Source: Lacinutrix sp. 5H-3-7-4 (lineage in GTDB: Bacteria > Bacteroidota > Bacteroidia > Flavobacteriales > Flavobacteriaceae). Taken from it: 64,000 nt of DNA. This document shows positions 54,058-62,420 of the stretch, one piece after another. The translations under genes were made by a program, and so were the position numbers. The stretch's first letter is position 1, and every line of letters starts with the position of its first letter. The notes beneath the pieces are model-generated. The model was not told the DNA's origin and did no database searches. It saw only the letters and a program-made list of their open reading frames with translations. The stretch covers positions 2,205,001-2,269,000 of the forward strand of contig NC_015638.1 of NCBI RefSeq assembly GCF_000211855.2, read 5' to 3'.

Positions 54058-55212
54058 TTAGTCTAATTTTTTAAAGAAAAAAGGCTCGTAATTTTCTAAT
54101 AATTCTGGATGACAAACTTTAATAATATCTTTTAAAACTAGATCTGGTCTTGCAGTGCCTAACTCATAATATAAAACACCTCCGTTTTTTCCCGTAGTGT
54201 TAGTAAATGAATATACTTGCTTGTTTTTAAAGGCATCAAATTTAGTGTAATGTTGGCTAGCTTCTTCTAAGGCTTCAAGACTTGTGTAATACGAAGGACT
54301 CAACCATAAATCGGCAGTTTTAGCTTTTTCATAAACCACTTCAAAATTTAAGGCAATACTTCCTTTTTCGGTTGTGTCGCTCCATAAGTAGTTTGTATTA
54401 GCATCTTTTAAAAACTGTGCTTCTGTACTTGTTCCGTTTGGTAAATACCATACATCTTTATGCATAGCTCCAGATAAAATAGTAGGTTTATTTTTTGCAT
54501 TTAAGGCTAGTTTTTTAGCTTGAGTGTAATCTTTTTCAATTTTATTAAAAATAGAATCGGCCTGTTTTTCTTTGTTATATAAAGCACCAAAAAACTTAAT
54601 CCATTCGGCTTTTGCCAATGGCGATTTTTCTACCCAATCACCATTATAAATTACTGGTATATTAGCTTTTTTAATAGTTTCTAAAGATTTACTTTTTCCA
54701 TCTACACCAAAAGCGACTACAACATTAGGGTTAATATCTAAAAGTACTTCGGTGTTTATACCTTCATTTTTTCCTAATTCTCTAACAAAACTACTATCAA
54801 TTCTAGTTCTTGTTTTTTCAGATGAAATATAATCTGTTCCCGGAAAACCAATTAGGGTTTCTTCAACATTTAAAAGCTCTAAAGCAGGAATGTGCGTTGT
54901 AGAGGTTACTACAATTTTTTCAATAGGTGTTATTAAAATACCATCGTACTCCTCTTTCATAAACGTAGTTTTAGCGGCTTCTTCTGCTGAAATTAGAACG
55001 TATTTAAAAGTTTGTGTACTGTTTGGCCATGGGCTTTTAATCTCTAAAATAGAATAGTTGCCGTTTTTTGTAATTGTAAAACCTTCAGCATAGGTATTTG
55101 TTTTGTTTTCACTTTTTTCAACATTTACGGGAGGTAATTTACGGTTAATGCTTTTATCTTCTTTACATGAGAATATTGAAATGGCAATAAAAAGGAATAG
55201 TATATTTTTCAA
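54058..55212 (-). CDS. btuF: ABC transporter substrate-binding lipoprotein, BtuF-like
   Basis: A 384-residue lipoprotein (lipobox FSCK) of the class III helical-backbone binding proteins. It contains GFPGTDYISSEKTRTRIDS, the TEVLLDINPNVVVAFGVDG lobe motif and the ALEEASQHYTKFDAFKNKQV end of the family. Such proteins deliver B12 or siderophore to a BtuC-type permease. The operon runs divergently from the riboswitch and btuB. This placement, rather than any residue, is the reason for naming B12. The 321-bp gap upstream holds the riboswitch for the other strand. Confidence 0.85.
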   Translation of the reverse strand: MKNILFLFIAISIFSCKEDKSINRKLPPVNVEKSENKTNTYAEGFTITKNGNYSILEIKSPWPNSTQTFKYVLISAEEAAKTTFMKEEYDGILITPIEKIVVTSTTHIPALELLNVEETLIGFPGTDYISSEKTRTRIDSSFVRELGKNEGINTEVLLDINPNVVVAFGVDGKSKSLETIKKANIPVIYNGDWVEKSPLAKAEWIKFFGALYNKEKQADSIFNKIEKDYTQAKKLALNAKNKPTILSGAMHKDVWYLPNGTSTEAQFLKDANTNYLWSDTTEKGSIALNFEVVYEKAKTADLWLSPSYYTSLEALEEASQHYTKFDAFKNKQVYSFTNTTGKNGGVLYYELGTARPDLVLKDIIKVCHPELLENYEPFFFKKLD

Positions 55213-55281
55213 AAGCTTTGGTTTTTACAGTTCAAAAATAAGATTATTTAATCTTTTGTGTGTTAGATTAAACAAAAAGAG

Positions 55282-55289
55282 TAGATTTG
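55282..55289 (+). promoter_or_regulatory. -7 element of the riboswitch transcript
   Basis: TAGATTTG fits TAnnTTTG and ends 5 bp before the first paired base of the riboswitch. A TTTG lies 23 bases upstream, a wider spacer than usual. Confidence 0.5.
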
Positions 55290-55293
55290 CGTT

Positions 55294-55494
55294 GAATTTT
55301 GGTTCGACTTTGCAATTAAGCATGGTTGATTAAAAGGGAATCAAGTGCAAAACTTGAGCTGTTCCCGCAACTGTAATTTTATACTCAACTTGTTTGAGTA
55401 CCTTTTTTAAGGGTGTTACTAACTTCAAAACCACTGGAAAACATTTCTGGGAAGGTATGGTAGCATTAAAAAAGTCAGGAGACCTGCCAAATTC
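55294..55494 (+). promoter_or_regulatory. cobalamin (B12) riboswitch
   Basis: The core shows the conserved blocks in order: AAAAGGGAATCAAGTGCAAA, GAGCTGTTCCCGCAACTGTA, ACCACTGG, GGGAAGGT and the B12 box GTCAGGAGACCTGCC (55474-55488). The closing P1 helix pairs GAATTTTGG (55294-55302) with CCAAATTC (55487-55494). In this aptamer class, coenzyme B12 binding turns off the downstream gene, here btuB, so uptake is expressed when B12 is scarce. Confidence 0.93.
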
Positions 55495-55503
55495 ATTATC
55501 AAA

Positions 55504-55526
55504 AAAATCTTCGGGAGAAAGATTTT
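55504..55526 (+). promoter_or_regulatory. hairpin next to the btuB start, likely expression platform
   Basis: AAAATCTT and AAGATTTT form a perfect 8-bp stem with loop CGGGAGA, 7 bp before the ATG. A second AAGATTT abuts the ATG (55527-55533) and could pair with the same AAATCTT, which would cover the start region. There is no long T tract, so control at translation is more likely than termination. Confidence 0.5.
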
Positions 55527-55533
55527 AAGATTT

Positions 55534-57384
55534 ATGAAAAAACGTATTCTATTTTTATTTGCAATTTTTTGTGGTTTAAGCTGTTTGGCTCAAACTAAGC
55601 TAGACTCTATTCAAAATTTAGATGAAGTTGTTTTAAATGATAATAAACTTATAGAAAATGGTAAAGGTTTTAAAATAACTGTTTTAAACGATTCTGTTTT
55701 AAGTAAAAACAATACCTCGTTTACAAACTTATTGCGTTTTAATTCTAATATTTATTTTAAAGAAAATGGTTTTGGAATGGTTTCTTCGCCATCTTTTAGA
55801 GGTACAAATGCATCTCAAACAGCAGTGATTTGGAATGGAATTTCTATTAACTCTCAACTTAATGGGCAAACCGATTTTAATACCATAAATACAAATAACA
55901 TAAATAAAGTTGTTATTAGAAATGGCGGTGGAAGTGTACAATATGGAAGTGGCGCTATTGGCGGAAGTATTCACTTAGATAATACACTAAGTTTTAGTTC
56001 ACATTTAAAAAATGATGTTAAACTTAATTACGGCAGTTTTGATAGTAAAAATGTAAGTCTTGTTACAGATTATGGAAGTGATAAATTCGCCTTTAATGTT
56101 GGAGTAAATTATATAGAATCTGACAATGATTATAAATATTTAGGTTTAGATCAAGTTAATGAAAACGGAGCTTTTAACAATTTAAGTTTTAGCGCTAATT
56201 TGGGATATTTTATTTCTGATAATGATGTAATTAAACTTTATCATCAGTCGTATTTGTCAGATAGAGAATTTTCTGGTACAACAGTAACTCCATCTAATAG
56301 TAAATATGAAGATAAAAACTCGAGATCTATGTTGGAGTGGTTTAGAACTGCATCTGCATATAAATCTTCGTTTAAAGTCGCATATTTAAAAGAACATTTT
56401 GAATATTACCAAAATAAAGATTCAGAATTCTTTTCTTTTGGAAAAGTTAATACGCTTGTGTTAAAACATAGTTTAGATTTTAATTTATCTAAAACACTGT
56501 CTGTAAAAAGTATTTTAGATTACAATTATTTTCAAGGTGAAGGCAGTAGTTTTGGTGAGCCAAATAGAAACGCATTTTCTGCTACAGGATTACTACAATA
56601 CAACCCAAATAGTAAACTAAATATAGGCTTAAATATACGTCAAGACGTAACGTCTAATTTTAAAAGTCCATTATTGTTTTCTATTGATGGCGTTTATGGT
56701 TTTTCTAAATATTATAAGTTAAAAATTAATGCTTCAAAAAATTATAGAGTACCTACTTTTAATGATTTGTATTGGCAACCTGGAGGCAATTTAGATTTAG
56801 TTCCAGAGTCTTCTTACCAAATAGATTTAGGTCATGTACTTAATTATAAAGCCTTTCAATTTAACTTAAATACGTATTATATTTCTACTGAAGATTTAAT
56901 ACAATGGCAACCAGGCGCATCTGGTATTTGGTCACCAGAAAATATAGCAAAATCTCAAAGTTATGGAGTAGAAGCAGGATTAAATATTACAAAGACTTTT
57001 AATAAACAAGAGTTTATTTTTTCTTCTAATTATTCTTATACAGTATCTGAAAACGTTGAAACTAATAAGCAATTAATCTATGTGCCTTTTCATAAAGCAA
57101 ACGCATCTATTGCTTATCGTTTTAAAAGGTTTTCTATGTTTTATCAGCATATGTTTAATGGCGAAGTATTTACAACTGCCGATAATTTAAAAGGTTCTTT
57201 TTATAGCTTAGAACCTTACGATGTTGCTAATTTAGGACTTAACTATAAAGTAATTAAAACAACAAAAAACCAATTGGATTTAAGAGTAAACATTGATAAT
57301 CTTTTTAATGAAATTTATCAAAATGTAGCTTTTAGACCAATGCCAAACAGAAACTTTAATATTCAATTACACTATAAATTTTAA
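55534..57384 (+). CDS. btuB: TonB-dependent outer-membrane cobalamin receptor
   Basis: A 616-residue receptor with a signal peptide (residues 1-20, ending LSCLAQ). A plug domain follows (FTNLLRFNSNIYFKENGFG, SFRGTNASQTAVIWNGIS, VVIRNGGGSVQYGSGAIGGS), then a 22-strand barrel that ends in aromatic phenylalanine (NRNFNIQLHYKF). A riboswitch for B12 stands directly in front, which fixes the substrate with high likelihood. The size fits BtuB rather than the 1000-residue SusC type. The BtuG-like lipoprotein gene starts 7 bp after the stop. Confidence 0.93.
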   Translation: MKKRILFLFAIFCGLSCLAQTKLDSIQNLDEVVLNDNKLIENGKGFKITVLNDSVLSKNNTSFTNLLRFNSNIYFKENGFGMVSSPSFRGTNASQTAVIWNGISINSQLNGQTDFNTINTNNINKVVIRNGGGSVQYGSGAIGGSIHLDNTLSFSSHLKNDVKLNYGSFDSKNVSLVTDYGSDKFAFNVGVNYIESDNDYKYLGLDQVNENGAFNNLSFSANLGYFISDNDVIKLYHQSYLSDREFSGTTVTPSNSKYEDKNSRSMLEWFRTASAYKSSFKVAYLKEHFEYYQNKDSEFFSFGKVNTLVLKHSLDFNLSKTLSVKSILDYNYFQGEGSSFGEPNRNAFSATGLLQYNPNSKLNIGLNIRQDVTSNFKSPLLFSIDGVYGFSKYYKLKINASKNYRVPTFNDLYWQPGGNLDLVPESSYQIDLGHVLNYKAFQFNLNTYYISTEDLIQWQPGASGIWSPENIAKSQSYGVEAGLNITKTFNKQEFIFSSNYSYTVSENVETNKQLIYVPFHKANASIAYRFKRFSMFYQHMFNGEVFTTADNLKGSFYSLEPYDVANLGLNYKVIKTTKNQLDLRVNIDNLFNEIYQNVAFRPMPNRNFNIQLHYKF

Positions 57385-57391
57385 AACAATT

Positions 57392-58435
57392 ATGAAAAAG
57401 ATTATTTATTCAGTTTTAACATTAGCATTATTAGTAACTTCTTGCTCTAATGATGATGATTTAGCAACACCTTCTGAGCCTTTAGGAGCTTATGAAGATG
57501 GAATTATTGTAAGTTCTGAAGGTGGTCCATCTTCAATTTCTTATGTGTCTAACGATTTTTCTACTTCAGAAAATCAAGTATATTTTAATGTTAACGGTGA
57601 AAACTTAGGTGTGTATTTACAATCTGTTGGTTTTCATGAAGATAAAGCATATATAGTAGTAGATGCAGGAACCATTTCTGTAGTTAACCGTTATACTTTT
57701 GAAAATCTTGGAACGATTTCTACAGGTTTAAGTTTACCAAGATATATAGCGTTTAATGGAGATACAGCTTATGTGTCTGATTGGGCAGACCCAAATAATG
57801 CTACAGATGATTATATTGCTGTTGTAGATTTAAATTCTAATACTGTTACCAGTTCAATAGCTGTGTCTGAAGGTCCAGAACAAGTATTAGTAAACTCTAA
57901 TAAATTATATGTTTCTCACAAAGGTGGATATAATACTAATAATGTAGTAACTGTAGTAAATACTGAAGACAATACAACAGAAACAATAACTGTAGATTCT
58001 AAGCCAGATGAAATGGCAATTAATAATGATGGAGATTTAATTGTATTATCTGGAGGAAACGAAAGTTGGACAGGTAATGAAACACAAGCATCAATTACAA
58101 AAATTGATATGTCTAATAATTCTATTATATCTTCTTTAGCTTTTGAAACAGGTTTACATCCAGGTTTAATGGCTTATAATAATGGTATGGCTTATTATAT
58201 TGTAAATAATGAAGTGTTTGGATTAACAGATGATGCTACAACTTTACCAGCAACTCCATTATTCTCGGTATCTGCAGCTTATGCTTATGGATTATCTATT
58301 AAGGATAATAATTTATTTGTAACAGATGCAAGCTTTACAGAAAACAGTACTTTATTAATTTACGATATATTAACAGGAGCAGAGACAAATAGTTTTCCTG
58401 TAGGAATAGGTGCTTCAAAAATATATTTTAACTAA
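57392..58435 (+). CDS. btuG: surface beta-propeller lipoprotein, BtuG-like
   Basis: A 347-residue lipoprotein. The signal ends in TSCSNDDD, whose acidic run after the cysteine is typical of surface-exported Bacteroidota lipoproteins. The rest is built of YncE/YVTN-type propeller blades, for example AYIVVDAGTISVVNRYTFEN, DYIAVVDLNSNTVTSSIAV and KLYVSHKGGYNTNNVVTVVN. In Bacteroides thetaiotaomicron BtuG is a surface propeller lipoprotein that binds B12 tightly and hands it to BtuB. The position 7 bp after btuB under the same riboswitch supports that role here. Confidence 0.85.
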   Translation: MKKIIYSVLTLALLVTSCSNDDDLATPSEPLGAYEDGIIVSSEGGPSSISYVSNDFSTSENQVYFNVNGENLGVYLQSVGFHEDKAYIVVDAGTISVVNRYTFENLGTISTGLSLPRYIAFNGDTAYVSDWADPNNATDDYIAVVDLNSNTVTSSIAVSEGPEQVLVNSNKLYVSHKGGYNTNNVVTVVNTEDNTTETITVDSKPDEMAINNDGDLIVLSGGNESWTGNETQASITKIDMSNNSIISSLAFETGLHPGLMAYNNGMAYYIVNNEVFGLTDDATTLPATPLFSVSAAYAYGLSIKDNNLFVTDASFTENSTLLIYDILTGAETNSFPVGIGASKIYFN

Positions 58436-58476
58436 TTGTTTTTTTTTAAACGATTAGAGTATAAAACCTATACTTT

Positions 58477-58506
58477 AAAAAAGCCTGCTATTTAGCAGGC
58501 TTTTTT
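58477..58506. terminator. bidirectional terminator after the btuB-btuG unit
   Basis: AAAAAGCCTGCTA and TAGCAGGCTTTTT form a long stem with a short loop, between convergent genes. Confidence 0.9.
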
Positions 58507-58507
58507 A

Positions 58508-59206
58508 TTATTCAGTAATTAAATCACAAAACCAAAAACCAGATTTTTCATTTTTGGTATTTGGTGTATTATATTCTCGATAAATTTTCTCTCCTATTGT
58601 AAAAGAAACAGGTGCTTTAAAAATTGGGCCATCGTAACAAAAGGTATGAAACTCTCCATTTTCGCCACAAGGATCTACTGCTTCAGGTAAGTTTTCAATT
58701 AATTCTTTAGTAATAATTTTACCAACAAAATCTTCAGAAAAATACTTAGTACTAGCACATACAATTATAGCTTTAAAACCTAAGTCTAAAAATTCTGTTA
58801 TTAATTGTTTGGTGTCTTTTTTCCAAAGTGGAAATACCGTATTTATATTTTGCTTTGCTAAGTTGTTTTCTCGGTATTGTTTTAAATCTTCTAAAAAAAT
58901 ATCACCAAAAACACTATGTGTAAAACCTTCAGTTTTTAAAGAGTTTACAGCTTTTGTCATAATTTCTTCATAATCTTCCATGCTTGGTTGCTCAGTAAGA
59001 TTTATGGTTTGTAAAGTAATACCAATGGCTTCGGTTTGCTTTTTTAGTAATGTAACAGGTAAACCATGCATTGTAACTCTATTATAATGAGTGTTTATGC
59101 TAGTCACTAGCTTTTCAACCGAAAAATTTGAGTTTTTTAATAAATAATGTAATGCTAAAGCAGAGTCTTTTCCTGTACTCCAATTAAAATAAGTTTTAGC
59201 GCTCAA
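58508..59206 (-). CDS. DUF71/Dph6-family PP-loop ATPase, possibly B12 salvage
   Basis: A 232-residue protein of the COG2102 (diphthine-ammonia-ligase-like) family. The ATP-binding PP-loop is NWSTGKDSALALHYLL at the N-terminus, and the family core VFGDIFLEDLKQYRE and DPCGENGEFHTFCYDGP are present. Bacteria lack diphthamide. A comparative study of the family predicted a B12-salvage role for a bacterial subgroup, and this gene lies convergent to btuB-btuG. The start is a TTG at 59206, eleven bases inside the end of the S41 peptidase gene, so the two are translationally coupled. Confidence 0.8.
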   Translation of the reverse strand: MSAKTYFNWSTGKDSALALHYLLKNSNFSVEKLVTSINTHYNRVTMHGLPVTLLKKQTEAIGITLQTINLTEQPSMEDYEEIMTKAVNSLKTEGFTHSVFGDIFLEDLKQYRENNLAKQNINTVFPLWKKDTKQLITEFLDLGFKAIIVCASTKYFSEDFVGKIITKELIENLPEAVDPCGENGEFHTFCYDGPIFKAPVSFTIGEKIYREYNTPNTKNEKSGFWFCDLITE

Positions 59207-60614
59207 TGTACATGTCTTTAGCGTGAGGTTTTAGGTCGTTACTATCAAAAATAGGTTTAATTATTTTACCAGGCGTTGTGTTTGCTGGTCTATTTGTAGC
59301 AGCGATGTTTGCTAAAGCTTCAGCTAAAAGTGGTTCGTTTTCATCACCTAAAATTCCTAAATTATTTATTTCTTCGCTAATAGTAATATCTGGCGTTAAA
59401 CCGTTTGCAGGCACAACATCTTCATTTACATTAACACTTATAGCAACTAATGGTTGTAAAGCATAAGTGTGAATTGGGTTTACACCATTTCTCGTATAGT
59501 CTTCAGAATCGTATAAAGTTATTGAGGCTTGCGATTTTCCTACAGTTTCTGTACCAACATGTACAACATCGATATAAGAACTTAAACTATTAATAACCAA
59601 TTCGCTTGCAGAGGCAGAAGCACTTGTGGCTAAAACGTAGACTTTATCTAAATTTAAGTTGTTAATTGTACCGCCATCAAAACTGTTAGTAAAATTAAAA
59701 TCTGTATTATTAGCTTGTAACTGATCATTATAAATAAGTTTTGTAAAAGTTTGCCCATTAAATTGTCCTGTTACCATACTACCCATTAAAGTTGCCGTGT
59801 TAACCGAGCCACCTGGATTATAACGTAAATCTATAACTAAATGCTGTATAGCATTGGCTTGAAAGGTTGCAAAAGCATTATTTAAAGCTTGGTCAAAACT
59901 TCCTGTAAATCCATTGTACATTAAATACCCAACGTTTTCACCTTCTACTTGAAGAATTTCGGTTTTAAAAACTGGGTTTTCTGTGTATGGCGCTTTGCTT
60001 AAAGCAATACTTTCTGTTGTTTGCTCTATAGTATCATCATCTGTTTCTGGCGTTCCATTATCGTTATAGTTTGCTAAGTTTATTGTGTAGTTATCTTGGC
60101 TTAATAAACTTCTAAAATTGTTAACGGTTAGCGGTGTACCATCAATACCATAAAATAAATCGCCACGTTGTACGCCAGCATCTTCGGCACTTGTGTTTGG
60201 TAAAACATAACGTACGTAACCAAAAACATCGTCACTACCTTCAGTATATCTCAATAGGCCATATTCCATTCCGTTAGCAACACTTACACCTTGTTGTTGT
60301 TGCTCGAATGCAATATAATCACTTAAAATAAAGCTAAACCTATCAACATTTTGGCGATCAAAAATAAGGCTTTCAAATAGTGTTTCAGGAGTACTAAAAC
60401 TATTTAAATACTCTGTATAATTGGCGCTGTTTCTTTTGTCTTCTACCAAAGCTGGCACTTCATCTCTATAAAGGTAAAATATATCCATAGCTCTATATAC
60501 AAAGTCGTTAATAGATGAAGTTGATACATCATTATCATCAAAATCATCATTAAAACAACTAGTAATGTTAATAGTTATGAATGCTAAAAACAGAAGTCTT
60601 GCAATTTTTTTCAT
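59196..60614 (-). CDS. S41-family C-terminal processing peptidase lipoprotein
   Basis: A 472-residue lipoprotein (lipobox TSCFNDDFDDND). It has a helical N-terminal region, a PDZ-like domain (YVRYVLPNTSAEDAGVQRGD) and an S41 peptidase domain. The active-site region is TSASASASELVINSL with a Ser nucleophile, and HLVIDLRYNPGGSVNTA carries the conserved strand. A lysine would be expected as general base and is likely the one in GTETVGKSQASI. The gene overlaps the DUF71 gene by 11 bp. Its target is unknown. Confidence 0.87.
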   Translation of the reverse strand: MKKIARLLFLAFITINITSCFNDDFDDNDVSTSSINDFVYRAMDIFYLYRDEVPALVEDKRNSANYTEYLNSFSTPETLFESLIFDRQNVDRFSFILSDYIAFEQQQQGVSVANGMEYGLLRYTEGSDDVFGYVRYVLPNTSAEDAGVQRGDLFYGIDGTPLTVNNFRSLLSQDNYTINLANYNDNGTPETDDDTIEQTTESIALSKAPYTENPVFKTEILQVEGENVGYLMYNGFTGSFDQALNNAFATFQANAIQHLVIDLRYNPGGSVNTATLMGSMVTGQFNGQTFTKLIYNDQLQANNTDFNFTNSFDGGTINNLNLDKVYVLATSASASASELVINSLSSYIDVVHVGTETVGKSQASITLYDSEDYTRNGVNPIHTYALQPLVAISVNVNEDVVPANGLTPDITISEEINNLGILGDENEPLLAEALANIAATNRPANTTPGKIIKPIFDSNDLKPHAKDMYIER

Positions 60615-60648
60615 AGTATAATCTTTCTTTTCTTTAAATAGTCGTCCT

Positions 60649-60666
60649 TAAAAGTAATTACTTTTA
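60649..60666. promoter_or_regulatory. 18-bp perfect palindrome between the S41 and ECF genes
   Basis: TAAAAGTAATTACTTTTA (60649-60666) is a perfect inverted repeat 35 bp upstream of the S41 ATG. It has no T tract on either strand, so it may be an operator. The rest of 60615-60820 is AT-rich, apart from the ECF promoter candidate. Confidence 0.35.
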
Positions 60667-60768
60667 TTTAAATACCATAAAATATCTGTATTTACTAGAT
60701 TAAAACCCTTTGTTTTATAGTAGATGTAAGTATAAATGTATTTATTAATAATAAAATTTAAAAAAGAT

Positions 60769-60798
60769 TGTAACAAAATAATAAGTAGGTCGTCGTAA
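60769..60798 (+). promoter_or_regulatory. candidate ECF promoter of module 3
   Basis: TGTAAC, 16 bases, then CGTCGTAA. TGTAAC/TGAAAC with CGTC/CGTA at 16-17 bases is the classic ECF promoter pattern in Bacillus (SigX, SigM, SigW). It ends 22 bp before the sigma factor ATG. Confidence 0.55.
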
Positions 60799-60820
60799 TA
60801 ACATAAACCAACCATAATTA

Positions 60821-61330
60821 ATGACACAGTCAGAATTTATAAATATTGTGACGCCTTTTAAAGATAAAGTTTTTAGGCTAGCCAAGCGTCTTTTAGTTTC
60901 TACTGAAGAAGCAGAAGATGCAACGCAAGAAGTATTAATTAAACTTTGGAAGAATAAAAAAAAGATAAAAGAATATAATAATATAGAAGCGTTTTCTATG
61001 ACTATGACAAAAAACTTTTGTTTTGATAAGTTAAAATCTAAGCAAGCGCAAAATTTAAAAATTGTACATAGTAACTATCAAGACCATAATGTTGCTTTAC
61101 AAAAGCAAGTAGAGTTAAATGATAGTTTAGATTGGATAGGTAAGATTATGGAAGACTTACCAGAACAACAAAAAATGGTAGTGCAATTAAGAGACATTGA
61201 ACAATACGATTTTAAAGAAATAGCAAAAATGCTTGATATGAATGAAACCGCAGTGCGTGTAACCTTATCAAGAGCTAGAAAAACAATAAGAGAAAAATTA
61301 ACTAAAACCCACAATTACGGTGTTAAATAA
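60821..61330 (+). CDS. ECF-type RNA polymerase sigma factor (module 3)
   Basis: A 169-residue sigma factor. Region 2 is STEEAEDATQEVLIKLWKNK and NIEAFSMTMTKNFCFDKLK. Region 4 is LPEQQKMVVQLRDIEQYDFK and IAKMLDMNETAVRVTLSRAR. Its last 11 bases overlap the next gene, which suggests a coupled anti-sigma partner. The operon then adds two DUF4252 genes, unlike modules 1 and 2, where a CpxP-like sensor follows. Confidence 0.92.
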   Translation: MTQSEFINIVTPFKDKVFRLAKRLLVSTEEAEDATQEVLIKLWKNKKKIKEYNNIEAFSMTMTKNFCFDKLKSKQAQNLKIVHSNYQDHNVALQKQVELNDSLDWIGKIMEDLPEQQKMVVQLRDIEQYDFKEIAKMLDMNETAVRVTLSRARKTIREKLTKTHNYGVK

Positions 61331-61805
61331 TATAGAACATTTATTAGAAAAGTACGAAAATGGTGAAACATCACTAAAGGAAGAAGCACAGTTAAAAAAC
61401 TATTTTTCGCAAGAAACTGTCGCTCCACATTTAGAAATGTACAAACCAATGTTTCAATATTTTATAGTAAATAAAAAAGAACAGTTTACTAAAGATATTT
61501 CACTTCTTGAAGTTAATACAACAAAAAAGAAATTTAATTTTAAGTGGTTATCTATTGCAGCAGTAGCAGTTCTTATGCTATCAATCTTTGTATTTAATCC
61601 TACACAAAGTCAAGAAGATTTAATTACAGAGGCAGATAGAGCAGACTATGAAAATGCTAAAGCCGCTTTAGCTTTAGTCTCACAACATTTAAATAAAGCA
61701 ACAGCGCAGGTAAGCTACTTAAAAGTAATTAATACAGCTGGCACGCAGGTTGATTATTTAAAAGAAATTAATGATCCTATGGGTCGCATATTTAATAATA
61801 ACTAA
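61320..61805 (+). CDS. membrane protein, putative anti-sigma factor (module 3)
   Basis: A 161-residue protein. A cytoplasmic half (ENGETSLKEEAQLKNYFSQE, matching the conserved start of many Bacteroidota anti-sigma-like proteins) precedes one membrane helix (about residues 76-92, WLSIAAVAVLMLSIFVF) and a periplasmic helical tail. The start is a GTG at 61320 that overlaps the sigma gene by 11 bp. No in-frame ATG is close. Anti-sigma function is inferred from this placement. Confidence 0.7.
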   Translation: MLNNIEHLLEKYENGETSLKEEAQLKNYFSQETVAPHLEMYKPMFQYFIVNKKEQFTKDISLLEVNTTKKKFNFKWLSIAAVAVLMLSIFVFNPTQSQEDLITEADRADYENAKAALALVSQHLNKATAQVSYLKVINTAGTQVDYLKEINDPMGRIFNNN

Positions 61806-61821
61806 TTAAAAAAATAAAATT

Positions 61822-62406
61822 ATGTACACAATAAATAAATTAAACACAATGAAAAAGTCCCTTTTAGTTTTCGCTTTCGCAATATTAATTATGCCATTTA
61901 CAGCAATGGCTCAAAGCGATATTTTTAGTAAATACAGCGATAATAATGCAGTAACTTATGTCTCTATAAAGCCTAAAATGTTTCAAATGTTGGCTAAAAT
62001 GGATATTAATACAGATGATAAAGAATCTCAAGAGTATATAAACATGGTAAATAGTATTACCAGTTTTAAAACCATCGCTACAGATAATAAAGCTATATCT
62101 GCAGATATTGCTAAATGGGTAAAATCTCGTTCAAATTCTTTAGAAGAGTTAATGGAAGTTAAAGATGATGGAATGCTTGTTAAATTCTATGTGAAAGAAG
62201 GAAAAGATAGCGATCACGTAGCAGAGCTTTTAATGTTTGTTAATGGTTTAGAAGGTATGATGAAAGATGGCGTAACTGTTAATGGTAAAAAAAGAACTAT
62301 TGAAACTGTTGTAATTTCTTTAACGGGAGATATAGACTTAAATCAAATTTCTAAATTAACAAAGCAAATGGATTTACCAGGAGGCGATAAAATTGATAAA
62401 AAATAA
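61822..62406 (+). CDS. DUF4252 exported protein (module 3, first copy)
   Basis: A 194-residue protein with a signal peptide. The ATG at 61849 gives the shorter, more usual signal (MKKSLLVFAFAILIM...AMAQ), so the nine residues before it may not be translated. The DUF4252 domain starts AVTYVSIKPKMFQMLAKMDI. The family is exported, occurs in Bacteroidota and has no known function. It follows the putative anti-sigma gene by 16 bp and precedes its paralogue by 14 bp. Confidence 0.78.
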   Translation: MYTINKLNTMKKSLLVFAFAILIMPFTAMAQSDIFSKYSDNNAVTYVSIKPKMFQMLAKMDINTDDKESQEYINMVNSITSFKTIATDNKAISADIAKWVKSRSNSLEELMEVKDDGMLVKFYVKEGKDSDHVAELLMFVNGLEGMMKDGVTVNGKKRTIETVVISLTGDIDLNQISKLTKQMDLPGGDKIDKK

Positions 62407-62420
62407 AAACCACAATAACT

